Made by a program: the position numbers and the translations under genes | Shown here: positions 54,219 to 64,000 of the stretch, piece after piece | Layout: each line of letters begins with the position of its first letter | Position numbering within the stretch: position 1 is the first letter of the stretch | The notes under the pieces: model-generated | Seen by the model: only the letters and a program-made list of their open reading frames with translations | Database searches by the model: none | Told to the model about the DNA's origin: nothing | Assembly: GCF_001420995.1 (NCBI RefSeq) | Contig: NZ_CP012184.1 | Location: 3,704,501 to 3,768,500 of the forward strand | DNA from: Pseudonocardia sp. EC080619-01 | GTDB taxonomy: Bacteria > Actinomycetota > Actinomycetes > Mycobacteriales > Pseudonocardiaceae | Direction: 5' to 3' | Length of the DNA stretch: 64,000 bases

Positions 54219-56696
54219 ATGAGTGCGCTGTTCGAACTCCCCGGGACGAGCTCGGTCACCGAGCCGACGACCTCACGCGGCCGGCAGCTGCTCGAGGGCC
54301 TCAACGACCGGCAGCGGGAGGCCGTGACCCACGCCGGGTCCCCGCTGCTCATCGTCGCGGGAGCAGGCTCGGGGAAGACGCGCGTGCTCACGCACCGGAT
54401 CGGCTGGCTGCTCGCCGAGCGCGGGGTGCACCCCGGCGAGATCATGTCGATCACCTTCACGAACAAGGCCGCGGCCGAGATGAAGGAGCGGGTCGACGGC
54501 CTCGTGGGTCGCCGCTCCGGCCCGATGTGGGTCTCGACGTTCCACTCCATGTGCGTGCGGATCCTGCGCCGCGAGGCCAAGCACCTGGGCGTGCGCAGCG
54601 CGTTCTCGGTCTACGACGCCGACGACTCCCGCCGCCTGGTCGGCATCGTGGGCCGGGACCTGGAGCTCGACCCGAAGAAGTTCGCCCCGCGGGCCCTCGC
54701 CGCACAGATCTCGAACCTGAAGAACGAGCTGCTGTCGCCGGACGACGCGGCCGAGCGTGCCGGCACCGACCACGAGCGGCGGATCGCCGAGGTCTACGGT
54801 GTCTACCAGTCCCGGCTGCGGCAGGCGAACGCGTTCGACTTCGACGACCTGATCATGGAGACGGTCTCGCTGCTGGACCGGATGCCCGCGGTGGCCGAGT
54901 ACTACCGGCGTCGGTTCCGGCACGTGCTGGTCGACGAGTACCAGGACACCAATCACGCCCAGTACGAGCTGGTCCGCCAGCTGGTGCTCCCGGCCACGGA
55001 GAAGGGGAAGCCCGCCGAGCTCTGCGTGGTCGGCGACTCGGACCAGTCGATCTACGCGTTCCGCGGCGCGAACATCCGCAACATCATCGAGTTCGAGCAG
55101 GACTTCCCGGACGCGCGGACGATCCTGCTGGAGCAGAACTACCGCTCCTCGCAGACGATCCTGTCCGCCGCGAACGCGGTGATCGCCCGCAACCCGGAGC
55201 GCCGGGACAAGCGACTGTGGTCCGACGCGGGCGACGGGGAACGCGTCGTCGGCTACGTCGCCGACAACGAGCACGACGAGGCGTCGTTCGTGGCGAGGGA
55301 GATCGACCGGCTCGTCGACTCCGGCGAGTACCGCAACAGCGACATCGCCGTCTTCTACCGCACGAACAACCAGTCCCGTGTCTTCGAGGACGTGTTCCTG
55401 CGGGTCGGGATGCCGTACAAGGTGGTCGGCGGCGTCCGCTTCTACGAGCGCCGCGAGATCCGCGACGCGCTCGCGTACCTGCGGGTGCTGTCCAACCCGG
55501 AGGACACGGTCAGCCTGCGGCGCATCCTCAACGTGCCCAAGCGCGGCATCGGGGACCGGGCCGAGTCGGTCGTCGCGGAGTACGCGGAGCGGGAGCGGAC
55601 GTCGTTCTCCCGGGCGTTGCGCACCGCGGCCGAGGAGCCCGCGAAGCTCCCGGCCCTGGCGACGCGCTCGCAGAAGAACATCGCCGGGTTCGTCCGCATG
55701 CTCGACGGTCTCGGCGAACTGGTGGACCGCGGCGACGACACCGCGGAGATCCTGGAGGCGGTCTACGCCCGCACCGGGTACGTGGAGGAGCTGCAGGCCT
55801 CCGAGGACCCGCAGGACGGCACCCGGATGGACAACCTCGCCGAGCTGGTCACCGTGGCCCGCGAGTTCGCCGGTGACGCCGCGGTGGCCGACCTGGAGGC
55901 GCTGAGCACCGACCCGGACGCCGGTGGCGGGGCGATCGGGTCCGGAGCGGCCCCCGGCGAGGACCCGGCTCCCGCTGCGGGGGCACCGGCGAGCCCCGGC
56001 GACGACGTCGACACCGACGCCGGCGCCCCCGAGCCCGGTTCGCTGGCCGCGTTCCTGGAGCGGGTGGCCCTGGTCGCCGACGCCGACTCCATCCCCGACG
56101 ACGACACCGGCGTCGTCACCCTGATGACCCTGCACACCGCGAAGGGCCTGGAGTTCCCGGTCGTGTTCCTGACCGGCTGGGAGGACGGGATCTTCCCGCA
56201 CCTGCGGACGCTGGGGGACCCGAAGGAGCTCGCCGAGGAGCGCCGGCTCGCCTACGTGGGGATCACCCGGGCCGAGCAGCGCCTCTACGTGTCCCGCGCG
56301 ATCGTCCGGTCGGCGTTCGGGCAGCCCAGCACCAACCCGGCGTCCCGGTTCCTCGACGAGGTGCCGGCCGAGCTGACCGAGTGGCGGCGCACCGAGGAGC
56401 AGCTGGTGGCCGAGCGGCCGTCCGCCCCGGTGGGCCGGTTCGGCTTCGGCCGCTCCGGCGGGCGGGGCGCGACGGGGTCGGGCGGCCGCGGGGACTGGAA
56501 GGTCCCCGAGCGCAGCCTGAACAACACCTCGCTGCATCTCGACGTCGGCGACCGCGTCAACCACGACAAGTACGGGCTGGGCACGGTGATCGCCGCGGAC
56601 GGCGTCGGCCCGCGGGCGACGGTGACGATCGACTTCGGCTCGGGCGGGACGGTCCGCCTGATGCTGATCGGCGGCGTCCCGATGCAGAAGCTGTAG
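54219..56696 (+). CDS. pcrA: ATP-dependent DNA helicase PcrA/UvrD1
   Basis: Superfamily 1A 3'-5' helicase in DNA repair and replication restart. 825 residues from ATG 54219; GTG 54207 would add four. Motifs in order: Walker A 'VAGAGSGKTRVLTHRI', Ia 'ITFTNKAAAEMKERV', II 'LVDEYQDTNHAQYELV', III 'VGDSDQSIYAFRGA', IV 'LLEQNYRSSQTIL', V 'VVTLMTLHTAKGLEFPVVFL' and VI 'EERRLAYVGITRAEQRLYVS'. An Ala/Gly/Pro-rich insert of about 60 residues lies near 580. The C-terminal Tudor-like part ('VGDRVNHDKYGLGTVI') binds RNA polymerase in relatives. Confidence 0.96.
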   Translation: MSALFELPGTSSVTEPTTSRGRQLLEGLNDRQREAVTHAGSPLLIVAGAGSGKTRVLTHRIGWLLAERGVHPGEIMSITFTNKAAAEMKERVDGLVGRRSGPMWVSTFHSMCVRILRREAKHLGVRSAFSVYDADDSRRLVGIVGRDLELDPKKFAPRALAAQISNLKNELLSPDDAAERAGTDHERRIAEVYGVYQSRLRQANAFDFDDLIMETVSLLDRMPAVAEYYRRRFRHVLVDEYQDTNHAQYELVRQLVLPATEKGKPAELCVVGDSDQSIYAFRGANIRNIIEFEQDFPDARTILLEQNYRSSQTILSAANAVIARNPERRDKRLWSDAGDGERVVGYVADNEHDEASFVAREIDRLVDSGEYRNSDIAVFYRTNNQSRVFEDVFLRVGMPYKVVGGVRFYERREIRDALAYLRVLSNPEDTVSLRRILNVPKRGIGDRAESVVAEYAERERTSFSRALRTAAEEPAKLPALATRSQKNIAGFVRMLDGLGELVDRGDDTAEILEAVYARTGYVEELQASEDPQDGTRMDNLAELVTVAREFAGDAAVADLEALSTDPDAGGGAIGSGAAPGEDPAPAAGAPASPGDDVDTDAGAPEPGSLAAFLERVALVADADSIPDDDTGVVTLMTLHTAKGLEFPVVFLTGWEDGIFPHLRTLGDPKELAEERRLAYVGITRAEQRLYVSRAIVRSAFGQPSTNPASRFLDEVPAELTEWRRTEEQLVAERPSAPVGRFGFGRSGGRGATGSGGRGDWKVPERSLNNTSLHLDVGDRVNHDKYGLGTVIAADGVGPRATVTIDFGSGGTVRLMLIGGVPMQKL

Positions 56697-56707
56697 CCCG
56701 CGCCGGG

Positions 56708-57340
56708 TCAGTCGTCGTCGGAGTCCCGGTCGGAGTCGCCGCGGCCGGGGTCCGCCGCGGCCTCGGCCGGGGTGAGGATCTCGATCGAGGTGAAGGCCCC
56801 GGAGGCGTCGACGGTGACGGTGCGGGGTGCGGGCACCGCGCACGCCGTCGGGCACTCGGTCGACCCGAAGACGGTGAAGCCGCTGACGTCGGCCCGCACG
56901 CCGTCGGGGACGACGATGCGCAGCGACCCGAGGACGGCACGGGTCTCCACCCGGTCCTGGTCGGGCGCCACGGCGATCGTCCGTGAGCTGAGCACCGCGG
57001 CGCCGTCCTGCGCGGAGATCAGGTGCGAGCCGCCCCAGAGCGCCGCCGCGACCAGCGCGACCGTCCCCAGTGCACCTCCCGCCGACCGGGCCGCCGTCGT
57101 GAGCAGGTCCCGTCCGCGGGACGCCGGGGCGGCTGTGGCGACCGTCGGTGCGGCGGTGTCGGCGGGCAGGTCGACGGTCAGCGGTTCCAGGTCGGCGCGG
57201 GTCCGGGCGGCCCAGGCGCGGGCGGACCGTTCCTCGTACTCCTCCAGGGAGAGCCGGCCCTCGCCGTGGGCCCGCTGGAGGCGGGCGTCGACCGCGCGGC
57301 GTTCGGTGTCGCCGACGCGGAGTTCCGATCCGTCCGTCAC
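56708..57340 (-). CDS. DUF1707 domain membrane protein
   Basis: 210 residues from GTG 57340. The N-terminal DUF1707 domain reads 'LRVGDTERRAVDARLQRAHG' and 'GRLSLEEYEERSARAWAART'. One membrane helix (ALGTVALVAAALWGGSHLI) and a beta-rich outer domain follow ('TRAVLGSLRIVVPDGVRADV'), similar to cell-wall-active-antibiotic-response proteins. Convergent with pcrA. The precise role is unknown. Confidence 0.83.
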   Translation of the reverse strand: MTDGSELRVGDTERRAVDARLQRAHGEGRLSLEEYEERSARAWAARTRADLEPLTVDLPADTAAPTVATAAPASRGRDLLTTAARSAGGALGTVALVAAALWGGSHLISAQDGAAVLSSRTIAVAPDQDRVETRAVLGSLRIVVPDGVRADVSGFTVFGSTECPTACAVPAPRTVTVDASGAFTSIEILTPAEAAADPGRGDSDRDSDDD

Positions 57341-57363
57341 GCGGCCATTCTGCCGCGTGCGGA

Positions 57364-58656
57364 TCAGGCGTCGCGGTCGCCGGTCAGCCGGGTGACGTCC
57401 AGACCGCGTTCGGTGAGCCAGGGCAGCGGGTTGGTCTTGCTGCCGTCGGACTCCCAGATCTCCAGGTGGAGGTGCGGGCCGGTGGACTGGCCACGGTTCC
57501 CGACCTCGGCGATCTCGTCGCCCGCCTTGACCTGCTGTCCGACCTCGACGAGCGAGCGGTTGATGTGGCCGTACACCGAGCTGGTTCCGTCGGGGTGCTT
57601 GAGCACCACCCACATCCCGAAACCGCTGGCCGGGCCGGCCTTCTCCACGACACCGTCGGTGAGGGCGAAGATCGGCGTGCCGATCGGCGCGGCGAGGTCG
57701 ATGCCGTAGTGCTGCACGCCCCAGCGGGCACCGAAGCCGGAGGTGAAGCGGCCCGCGGTGGGCATCACCAGGGGCTCGCCGTCGAACACGACGGCCTTCG
57801 GTGCGCCGTGCGACATGGCGCCGGAGATGGCGCGTTCCTGCGTGGCGGCCTGCTCACCGAGGCGGGCGGCCTTGGTGAGGCTGGCGACGTCGACCTCGGT
57901 GGTGTCGTCGAGATCGGGCAGCGAGGCCTGCGAGGCCAGCTGCTCGCCACCGATCGCCGAGGTCACCGCGGGAGCGGTCGTGTCGGCGGGACGGGGCTCG
58001 GCCGACACCGGCAGCATCGCCGAGGCGGCGAGCCGTGCGTAGGAGTCCTCGACGGCCTGCTCGCCGGACAGTCCCGGGATGCCGAGGGCGCCTGCCATCG
58101 TCTGGCCGGCCGCGACGAGTGCGCCACCGGCTGCGGCGGCGACGGTCACCCGGGTCCGGTGGCCGGTCGCCGGGGGCAGCGGGAACTGGTGCCCGCCGGC
58201 CGTCGCCGGGCGCGCGGCCCCGGTCGTGGGTGTGGCCGCGCCGCGCACGGTCCCGCTGTGGGACGTCGCGCGTACGGCTCCGCCGGGTGCGGCCGTGCGG
58301 GCGGTCGCCGCCGGGCCGGGGTGCGGCGCGGCGGCACGGGCGACGGGCGCGTCCGGGGTGCCGGGACGCGCTGGTGCGGCGGGGCGGTGCCCGTCGCGCG
58401 GACCCTGCGGGCGGCTGTGGGGCGCGGCGGTGCCGGGCCGGTTCCGGGGACCCGCCGGTTCCGGGCGGGTACGGGCGGGCACGTGGGCCGGCGGATGCGG
58501 ACGGTGCACGTCGGCGCCGGCCGGCACGCGGGTACGCGTGACCGACGGCGGAGGCGCCGGGTGCCGGTGGCCGCCCGCGGTGACCGGCACGTGGGGGATC
58601 GTGCCGGGCCGGGACTCCGGTCGGACGGCGCCGCTGGGGGAGCGGTGGCGCGCCAA
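57364..58656 (-). CDS. M23 family metallopeptidase (peptidoglycan endopeptidase)
   Basis: 430 residues from TTG 58656 (AGAAGGG upstream). A 165-residue Pro/Arg/His/Ala-rich, probably cytoplasmic N-terminus precedes a membrane helix (VTVAAAAGGALVAAGQTMAG). The outer C-terminal LytM domain has zinc ligands His and Asp in 'VQHYGIDLAAPIGTP' and the 'HLHLEIW' pair, so it looks active. Members cleave peptidoglycan cross-links or activate other hydrolases. It occupies the position of the M23 gene between uvrD1 and sucC in Mycobacterium. Confidence 0.9.
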   Translation of the reverse strand: MARHRSPSGAVRPESRPGTIPHVPVTAGGHRHPAPPPSVTRTRVPAGADVHRPHPPAHVPARTRPEPAGPRNRPGTAAPHSRPQGPRDGHRPAAPARPGTPDAPVARAAAPHPGPAATARTAAPGGAVRATSHSGTVRGAATPTTGAARPATAGGHQFPLPPATGHRTRVTVAAAAGGALVAAGQTMAGALGIPGLSGEQAVEDSYARLAASAMLPVSAEPRPADTTAPAVTSAIGGEQLASQASLPDLDDTTEVDVASLTKAARLGEQAATQERAISGAMSHGAPKAVVFDGEPLVMPTAGRFTSGFGARWGVQHYGIDLAAPIGTPIFALTDGVVEKAGPASGFGMWVVLKHPDGTSSVYGHINRSLVEVGQQVKAGDEIAEVGNRGQSTGPHLHLEIWESDGSKTNPLPWLTERGLDVTRLTGDRDA

Positions 58657-58945
58657 GACCTGCCCTTCTGGTGTTCAGGTCGTCCCGGGCCGGTCGGCGG
58701 TGGTCGTCGGAGTGGGGGCTCCGCGGGGGTGTGCGCCGTTTCGGGGGCGGCGCCGACCACCGTGATCGGCTCGTGACGTGGACGACTGGACGGTAACCCG
58801 ACAGTCGCAACGCGGCAACGGCGGGCCGCCGTACGGGTACGGACGGTCGGAGATCATCGGCGACCGGTCGGGGGAACGCGCCGGAGGGCGACGGCTCCGG
58901 GTCACCCGGTCGTCCGCCGCCGTACGGGTGGACGGACTCCGCGGC

Positions 58946-59959
58946 TCAGGACGCGGGGGCGCCCGGGACACCGGGGACGCCGCCGCCGGTGCCGTCGAGC
59001 TCCGCGTCCACCGCGTGCCGGCCGGCCGGGCGGAGGGATCCACGCAGCCGGCGGTCCCGGACCGCGTCGTGCTCGCGCCGCTCCACCTCGCCGCGCGCCA
59101 GTGTGCTGGCCACCCAGTGCACCGTGCGCCGGTCGATCGGCAGCGACAGGTGCCCGACGTCGTCGAGGCGGAGCTCCTGGACGTCGAGGTCCGGATGCTG
59201 CAGCCGGGCGTTGCGCTGCGGGACGACGACCTCGTCCATCCGGGACCAGGCGACGAGGAACCGGGTCCGGCACCCCGGTGCCGGTGCGTCGAGCTCGGCG
59301 AGCACCTCGGAGCCGGGACGGAGCTGGCGGCACAGCGCGGTCGGCGCGAGCCGGGCCAGATTGCTGCCCGAGTGCGGGCTGCCGAGCGTGACCAGGGTGT
59401 CGACGACGTCGTCGCCGCCCATCCGCTGGACGTAGTAGCGGGCGACGACCCCGCCGAGCGAGTGCCCCACGATGTGGACCTTGTCCGAGCCGGTCGCCTC
59501 GCGCAGCCGCTCGACGTGCCCGCGGAGCTCGTGGGCGGCGCTGCGCAGGTCGCCGGTGAGCAGGCTGTAGTTGATCGCGTGCACCGTGCCGAACCCGCGC
59601 CGGCGCAGCGCGTGCGCGAACACGGTGAACACCGACCGGTTGTCCATGATCCCGTGGATCAGCAGGATCGGGGTCCCCGCGGCGGCCGGGTCGGCGACGA
59701 CCAGGCTGCGCTTGACCGGCGGGAGGGTGTCGGTGCGCCAGTGCCCGTGTGCCCGGACCGTCTCCTCGGCCAGCCCGATCGGGTAGAGCGCGAGGTGGGC
59801 CGACAGCCACGCCCACTCGACGGCCAGGCCCCTGAGCCCGGCCGGGGAGGTGAAGGTGCGCACGGCGTAGCCCGTCGCCTGCCCGAGATCGCTCGCGAGG
59901 TCCGTCGCTCCGGAAGCGATCGCGCGCAGACGACGCCACCCGGGTAGCGACGTCGCCAT
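58946..59959 (-). CDS. Alpha/beta hydrolase, lipase-like
   Basis: 337 residues from ATG 59959. 'TPILLIHGIMDNRSVFTVFA' gives the oxyanion hole, Ser167 lies in 'VHIVGHSLGGVVARYYV', 'TLGSPHSGSNLA' is the lipase-class lid-side motif, and 'DDVGHLSLPID' carries the histidine. This resembles triacylglycerol lipase/EstA-type proteins acting on acyl esters. No typical signal peptide; a hydrophobic segment (about 48-64) could be membrane associated. No Shine-Dalgarno site is visible, so it may be leaderless. Divergent from sucC. Confidence 0.87.
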   Translation of the reverse strand: MATSLPGWRRLRAIASGATDLASDLGQATGYAVRTFTSPAGLRGLAVEWAWLSAHLALYPIGLAEETVRAHGHWRTDTLPPVKRSLVVADPAAAGTPILLIHGIMDNRSVFTVFAHALRRRGFGTVHAINYSLLTGDLRSAAHELRGHVERLREATGSDKVHIVGHSLGGVVARYYVQRMGGDDVVDTLVTLGSPHSGSNLARLAPTALCRQLRPGSEVLAELDAPAPGCRTRFLVAWSRMDEVVVPQRNARLQHPDLDVQELRLDDVGHLSLPIDRRTVHWVASTLARGEVERREHDAVRDRRLRGSLRPAGRHAVDAELDGTGGGVPGVPGAPAS

Positions 59960-60234
59960 GGTGGAAAGGTAAGTCAGATCACAGCCGTTCGCCCGGTGGC
60001 GGCCCGGCGCGTGGTCGGCATCACTCGGACGGGGCATCTGAATCGAACACTGCCCCGACGGGGTGACAGCAGTCACCGGCCCAGGTCAGGACCGGTGCGG
60101 ACGGCGTGGCTAGGCTCCCGGACGCAGCACGACCGACGTCCGCGACCGCTGCCGCCTCCCAGCGCGGGGCGCCCCCGGAGGAACCCGGGGACGCGCCGGT
60201 CGCGGCCGATAGCGAAGTGGAGCGGGAGAGCCGA

Positions 60235-61410
60235 GTGGACCTGTACGAGTACCAGGCGAAGGACCTCTTCGCCGCGCACGGAGTCCCGGTGCTGCCGGGG
60301 AAGACCGTGGACAACGCCGCCGACGCCGCGGCCGCAGCGTCCGAGCTGGGCACCGCCGTCGTGGTCAAGGCCCAGGTCAAGACCGGCGGCCGGGGCAAGG
60401 CGGGCGGCGTGAAGCTGGCCCAGAGTGCCGACGAGGCCAAGGAGAAGGCCGAGGCCATCCTCGGTCTCGACATCAAGGGCCACACCGTCCACCAGGTGCT
60501 GGTGACCGAGGCCAGCGACATCTCCGAGGAGTACTACTTCTCGTTCCTGCTGGACCGCTCGAACCGGACCTTCCTGGCCATGTGCTCGGCCGAGGGCGGC
60601 ATGGAGATCGAGGAGCTGGCCGTCGAGCGCCCGGAGGCGCTGGCCCGTATCGCGATCGACCCGATCGCCGGTGTCGACAAGGCGAAGGCCGACGAGATCG
60701 TCGCCGCGGGGAAGATCCCGGCCGCCGTCGCCGACGAGGCCGCGAACGTCATCGTGAAGCTGTGGGAGACCTTCGTCGCCGAGGACGCCACCCTCGTCGA
60801 GGTCAACCCGCTGGTCCGTGACCCGCAGGACAAGGTGATCGCCCTCGACGGCAAGGTCACCCTCGACGAGAACGCCGCGTTCCGCCACGAGGCGCACGCC
60901 GAGCTCGTCGACGAGCGGACCGAGAACCCGCTCGAGGCGAAGGCCAAGGCCAAGGGCCTGAACTACGTCAAGCTCGACGGCGGCCAGGTCGGCGTCATCG
61001 GCAACGGCGCGGGTCTCGTCATGAGCACCCTCGACGTCGTGGCGTACGCCGGTGAGGCGCACGGCGGCGTGAAGCCGGCCAACTTCCTCGACATCGGCGG
61101 CGGCGCCTCGGCGCAGGTCATGGCCGACGGCCTGGACGTCATCCTGGGCGACGACGAGGTCAAGAGCGTCTTCGTCAACGTCTTCGGCGGCATCACCGCG
61201 TGCGACGCGGTGGCGAACGGCATCGTCGAGGCCCTGAAGATCCTGGGTGACGACGCTACGAAGCCGCTGGTCGTCCGCCTGGACGGCAACAACGTCGAGG
61301 AGGGTCGCAAGATCCTGGCCGACGCGAACCACCCGCTCGTCACTGTGGTGGGCACGATGGACGACGCGGCCGCCAAGGCCGCCGAGCTGGCGAACGCCGC
61401 GGGAGCCTGA
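60235..61410 (+). CDS. sucC: Succinyl-CoA synthetase (ADP-forming) beta subunit
   Basis: TCA-cycle enzyme interconverting succinyl-CoA and succinate with ATP. 391 residues from GTG 60235 (GGGAGAG 6 nt upstream). ATP-grasp domain: '[19 protein letters not shown]', '[20 protein letters not shown]', '[20 protein letters not shown]'. CoA-ligase domain: '[20 protein letters not shown]', '[12 protein letters not shown]' and '[17 protein letters not shown]'. sucD follows 5 bp after the stop. Confidence 0.97.
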   Translation: MDLYEYQAKDLFAAHGVPVLPGKTVDNAADAAAAASELGTAVVVKAQVKTGGRGKAGGVKLAQSADEAKEKAEAILGLDIKGHTVHQVLVTEASDISEEYYFSFLLDRSNRTFLAMCSAEGGMEIEELAVERPEALARIAIDPIAGVDKAKADEIVAAGKIPAAVADEAANVIVKLWETFVAEDATLVEVNPLVRDPQDKVIALDGKVTLDENAAFRHEAHAELVDERTENPLEAKAKAKGLNYVKLDGGQVGVIGNGAGLVMSTLDVVAYAGEAHGGVKPANFLDIGGGASAQVMADGLDVILGDDEVKSVFVNVFGGITACDAVANGIVEALKILGDDATKPLVVRLDGNNVEEGRKILADANHPLVTVVGTMDDAAAKAAELANAAGA

Positions 61411-61415
61411 GAGAA

Positions 61416-62303
61416 ATGTCGATCTTCCTCAACGAGAACAGCAAGGTCATCGTCCAGGGCATCACCGGCGGCGAGGGCACCAAGCACGCCACGAAGATGA
61501 TCGCCTCCGGCACGAACATCGTGGGCGGCGTCAACGCCCGCAAGGCCGGGACCACGCACACGGTCGGCGACAAGGACGTCACCGTGTACGGGACGGTCGA
61601 GGAGGCGATGAAGGAGACCGGCGCCGACGTGTCGGTGCTGTTCGTCCCGCCGAAGTTCGCCAAGGACGCGGTCATCGAGGCCATCGACGCCGAGATCCCG
61701 CTCGCCGTCGTGATCACCGAGGGCATCCCGGTGCACGACTCGGCGTACTTCTGGGCGCACGCCGTCGCCAAGGGCAACAAGACCCGCATCATCGGGCCGA
61801 ACTGTCCCGGGATCATCTCTCCCGGGAAGTCCAACGCGGGCATCATCCCGGCGAACATCGCCGGCCCCGGCAAGATCGGTCTGGTGTCGAAGTCCGGCAC
61901 GCTGACCTACCAGATGATGTTCGAGCTGCGCGAGTTCGGCTTCTCCACCGCGATCGGCATCGGCGGTGACCCGGTCATCGGCACCACGCACATCGACGCC
62001 CTCGAGGCGTTCGAGGCGGACCCCGACACCGAGGCCATCGTGATGATCGGTGAGATCGGTGGCGACGCCGAGGAGCGTGCCGCGGACTTCATCAAGGCCA
62101 ACGTCACCAAGCCGGTCGCCGGCTACGTCGCGGGCTTCACCGCGCCGGAGGGCAAGACGATGGGCCACGCCGGCGCCATCGTCTCCGGCTCGGCCGGCAC
62201 CGCGCAGGCGAAGAAGGAGGCCCTCGAGGCCGCGGGCGTGAAGGTCGGCAAGACGCCGTCCGAGACCGCCGCGCTCATGAAGGAGATCCTCTCCGCCAAG
62301 TAG
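61416..62303 (+). CDS. sucD: Succinyl-CoA synthetase alpha subunit
   Basis: 295 residues. CoA-binding domain '[20 protein letters not shown]'; '[15 protein letters not shown]', '[12 protein letters not shown]' and the phosphorylated His251 in '[17 protein letters not shown]' identify it. Co-transcribed with sucC; a strong terminator follows. Confidence 0.97.
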   Translation: MSIFLNENSKVIVQGITGGEGTKHATKMIASGTNIVGGVNARKAGTTHTVGDKDVTVYGTVEEAMKETGADVSVLFVPPKFAKDAVIEAIDAEIPLAVVITEGIPVHDSAYFWAHAVAKGNKTRIIGPNCPGIISPGKSNAGIIPANIAGPGKIGLVSKSGTLTYQMMFELREFGFSTAIGIGGDPVIGTTHIDALEAFEADPDTEAIVMIGEIGGDAEERAADFIKANVTKPVAGYVAGFTAPEGKTMGHAGAIVSGSAGTAQAKKEALEAAGVKVGKTPSETAALMKEILSAK

Positions 62304-62313
62304 GGCGTACGAC

Positions 62314-62359
62314 CGACGACGCGCGGGTCCCGGGAACTCCGGGGGCCCGCGCGTCGTCG
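62314..62359 (+). terminator. Intrinsic terminator after sucD
   Basis: Long GC stem starting CGACGACGCGCGGG and closing with CCCGCGCGTCGTCG, 10 nt after the sucD stop. Confidence 0.85.
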
Positions 62360-62456
62360 TGTGTACGGCGCCCGTCGGGCGTCACCCGGCCGTGGAGCGG
62401 AATCGACTAGCGTGCGGCCCGGAGTCCTGTCACCGACGCCCGCGGGAGTAGTCGTC

Positions 62457-63875
62457 ATGTCCAGTAACCAGCCGCCCTCCCCCGGGGCCGGCCCCGACGA
62501 CGCGGTGACCCCACCTGCGGGCACGGTGCGGCTCGCCGTGCTGGGCGGCGCGGCCGCCGCGCTGCTCGTCCTGGTCACGGCCTTCTTCGGGCTCCCCCCG
62601 GCCGCCGCCTACGCGCTCGCCATGGTCGTGGCGGGCGGGATCGCGGGTGGGCTGTCGCTGCTGCCCGGGACGGGCCGGGTGCTCGTCGCCGGGACCGTGC
62701 TGTCCGGGACCGGGTTCCTGACGCTGCTGTTCCTGTTCACCGCCAGCGGCAGCCCGGTCGCGGCCGGGGCCGTCGGGTGGGTGGCCGTGGCGTTCGCGCT
62801 GCTGTCGGTCGCCGGCCTGTTCTACGGCCAGCTGCTGCTCTCCGGTGTCCTCGCCGCCCCCGCCCCGCGCGCGGCGCGGCCGGCGCACGCGCCGTCGAAC
62901 GAGCCGCCGTGGGCGACGCCCGGCCTGCCCCAGCAGCCCGGTCACGGCCGCCCCGGGCAGGCGGGCGGGTACGACGCGTACGGCCCCGGCCGGGGCGGAC
63001 ACCCGGGAGCCCACGAGGGCCCGGGTCAGTACGCCCAGCAGCCGGGTCACTACGGCGCCCAACACGGTCAGTACGCCGCCGAGCCGGGTCAGTACGGCGG
63101 CCAGCCGGGTCAGTACGGCGGCCAGCCGGGTCAGTACGGGATCCAGCCCGGGCAGTTCACCCAGCAGCCCGGTCAGTATGGCGCGCAGGCCGGTCAGCCC
63201 GGTGCCCAGCCCGGCGCTCCGGCGGGTCAGTACGGCATCCCGGCGGCGGACCAGTACGGCGGTCAGCCCGGTCAGTACGGCCAGCAGCCCGGTCAGTACG
63301 GCGAGCCCGGTCAGTACGGGCAGCAGCCGCAGGGGGCCGGGCAGGCCGTCCCGGGGTCGTACGCGCCGTCCACGGCCGCCTCGGGCGGGGCGTTCTCCGG
63401 GGTCGCCTACGGCGAGCGCGCGGCCGACCCCGGGCGCGGCCACGGCGGCGGCGCCGTCCCCGCCGTGCCCGGTCAGCAGGCTGCAGGTGCCGACGCACCG
63501 GGTGCCCCGGGGCAGGGTGGCCCCGCCGGGCCGGCGGAGTTCGGGCAGCAGGGCCCCGCCGAGCAGCCGGCTCAGGGTGCGGCGCAGCACACCCCCGACG
63601 AGGTCGCCGGGCAGCACCTTCCCGGCGAGCCCGCGGTCGGGCAGACCGCGCATGGCGTCCCGGGTGCCGGGCAGAACGGGCCCGGTGGCCAGGCCGTGGA
63701 CCCGAACGCTCCGGGCGTGCCGGCAGCCGGGGCCCGCGGGCAGTCCGGGACGCCGGAGCAGCAGGCGTCCGGGGAGCAGTCGCCGGGGCACGACCCGGCC
63801 CGGCAGACCCCGGTGACCGACGACGACGCCACCCGGGCCTTCCGTGCGGGTGGCGGCCGGCCGCCGTCGTCCTGA
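62457..63875 (+). CDS. DUF5336 family membrane protein with GQYG-rich tail
   Basis: 472 residues from ATG 62457 (GGGAG 8 nt upstream). Four hydrophobic helices in the first 140 residues ('[20 protein letters not shown]', '[19 protein letters not shown]', '[15 protein letters not shown]', '[20 protein letters not shown]') are followed by a 330-residue tail. Residues about 175-300 repeat [12 protein letters not shown] units, and the rest is Gln/Gly/Pro/Ala-rich. The position after sucD is that of the mycobacterial Rv0954 family. The tail is probably disordered and cytoplasmic; function unknown. Confidence 0.82.
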   Translation: MSSNQPPSPGAGPDDAVTPPAGTVRLAVLGGAAAALLVLVTAFFGLPPAAAYALAMVVAGGIAGGLSLLPGTGRVLVAGTVLSGTGFLTLLFLFTASGSPVAAGAVGWVAVAFALLSVAGLFYGQLLLSGVLAAPAPRAARPAHAPSNEPPWATPGLPQQPGHGRPGQAGGYDAYGPGRGGHPGAHEGPGQYAQQPGHYGAQHGQYAAEPGQYGGQPGQYGGQPGQYGIQPGQFTQQPGQYGAQAGQPGAQPGAPAGQYGIPAADQYGGQPGQYGQQPGQYGEPGQYGQQPQGAGQAVPGSYAPSTAASGGAFSGVAYGERAADPGRGHGGGAVPAVPGQQAAGADAPGAPGQGGPAGPAEFGQQGPAEQPAQGAAQHTPDEVAGQHLPGEPAVGQTAHGVPGAGQNGPGGQAVDPNAPGVPAAGARGQSGTPEQQASGEQSPGHDPARQTPVTDDDATRAFRAGGGRPPSS

Positions 63876-64000
63876 CTCCGGTCGTCCAGGGCGCCGGTCG
63901 TCACGGCCCGGTGGTCGTGACGCCGGGTGCCCGGCCCCGCCGGTCGTGACCCGCGTCGGCCCTGTCCGGTCGTCCGCGTCAAGCTGGGACCCGGGCGGTC

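Noticed and set aside
58657..58945. c-di-AMP (ydaO) riboswitch upstream of the M23 peptidase
   Set aside because: Such riboswitches occur before actinobacterial wall hydrolases, but the conserved ydaO sequence blocks were not found in the minus-strand leader.

Overview
The window is about 64 kb of very GC-rich chromosomal DNA with many GTG starts, Shine-Dalgarno-led starts and 4-base ATGA/GTGA gene overlaps. Gene content and order are those of an actinomycete. An ESX-4-type secretion locus, WhiB/BldM/SigD regulators, a GroEL with a histidine tail and an RsdA-type anti-sigma factor point to the Pseudonocardiales (Pseudonocardia-like). This assignment is inferred from content; no rRNA or tRNA gene was seen.

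Layout. 1-0.9 kb: 5' part of an oligopeptide-type lipoprotein SBP gene running off the left edge. 1-11.3 kb: an ESX-4-type type VII secretion locus (eccB, mycP, eccD, eccC, a secretion-associated membrane protein and two WXG100 genes) with no eccE, PE or PPE. 11.5-17.6 kb: rplM-rpsI-glmM, two small helical proteins that may belong to the secretion system, a hydrolase-fold protein with no serine nucleophile, and glmS. 17.7-25.3 kb: nnrD, a non-coding array of 20-bp periodic GGGGTGCG units, argG, and an overlapping alr-hydrolase-tsaE-tsaB-rimI cluster. 25.3-29.1 kb: class III aminotransferase, PucR regulator and aldo/keto reductase, sitting where tsaD lies in related genomes. 29.3-38.5 kb: CIRCE-groES-groEL, whiB, a hypothetical gene, a bldM-like pseudo-receiver regulator, sigD-rsdA, a DUF5319 gene and guaB. 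38.5-41.6 kb: an accessory insertion (hydrolase, XRE regulator, divergent small zinc-ribbon protein) that separates guaB from guaB3. 41.6-47.9 kb: guaB3, an FBP-type zinc protein, a truncated metal-binding SBP-like gene, a membrane protein, TetR, DUF6879 and guaA.

48-53.3 kb: an envelope-stress-like module (small membrane protein, PspC protein, PspC-histidine kinase, LuxR response regulator), a 60-bp tandem duplication and a repeat-rich membrane protein. 53.6-63.9 kb: chorismate mutase, pcrA/uvrD, a DUF1707 protein, an M23 peptidase, a lipase, sucC-sucD and a DUF5336 protein.

From remembered gene order, 1-47.9 kb follows the Mycobacterium tuberculosis block from the ESX-4 genes to guaA (about Rv3450 to Rv3396), and 53.6-63.9 kb follows the chorismate mutase-uvrD1-M23-sucCD block (about Rv0948-Rv0954). 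The PspC/two-component stretch lies at the junction. The bulk is core housekeeping: secretion, cell-wall precursor synthesis (GlmM, GlmS, Alr), tRNA t6A modification, protein folding and guanine nucleotide synthesis. The least explained parts are the GGGGTGCG array, the guaB/guaB3 insertion, the small pair after glmM, the long non-coding stretch before sigD, a dispersed palindrome family and the 60-bp duplication.
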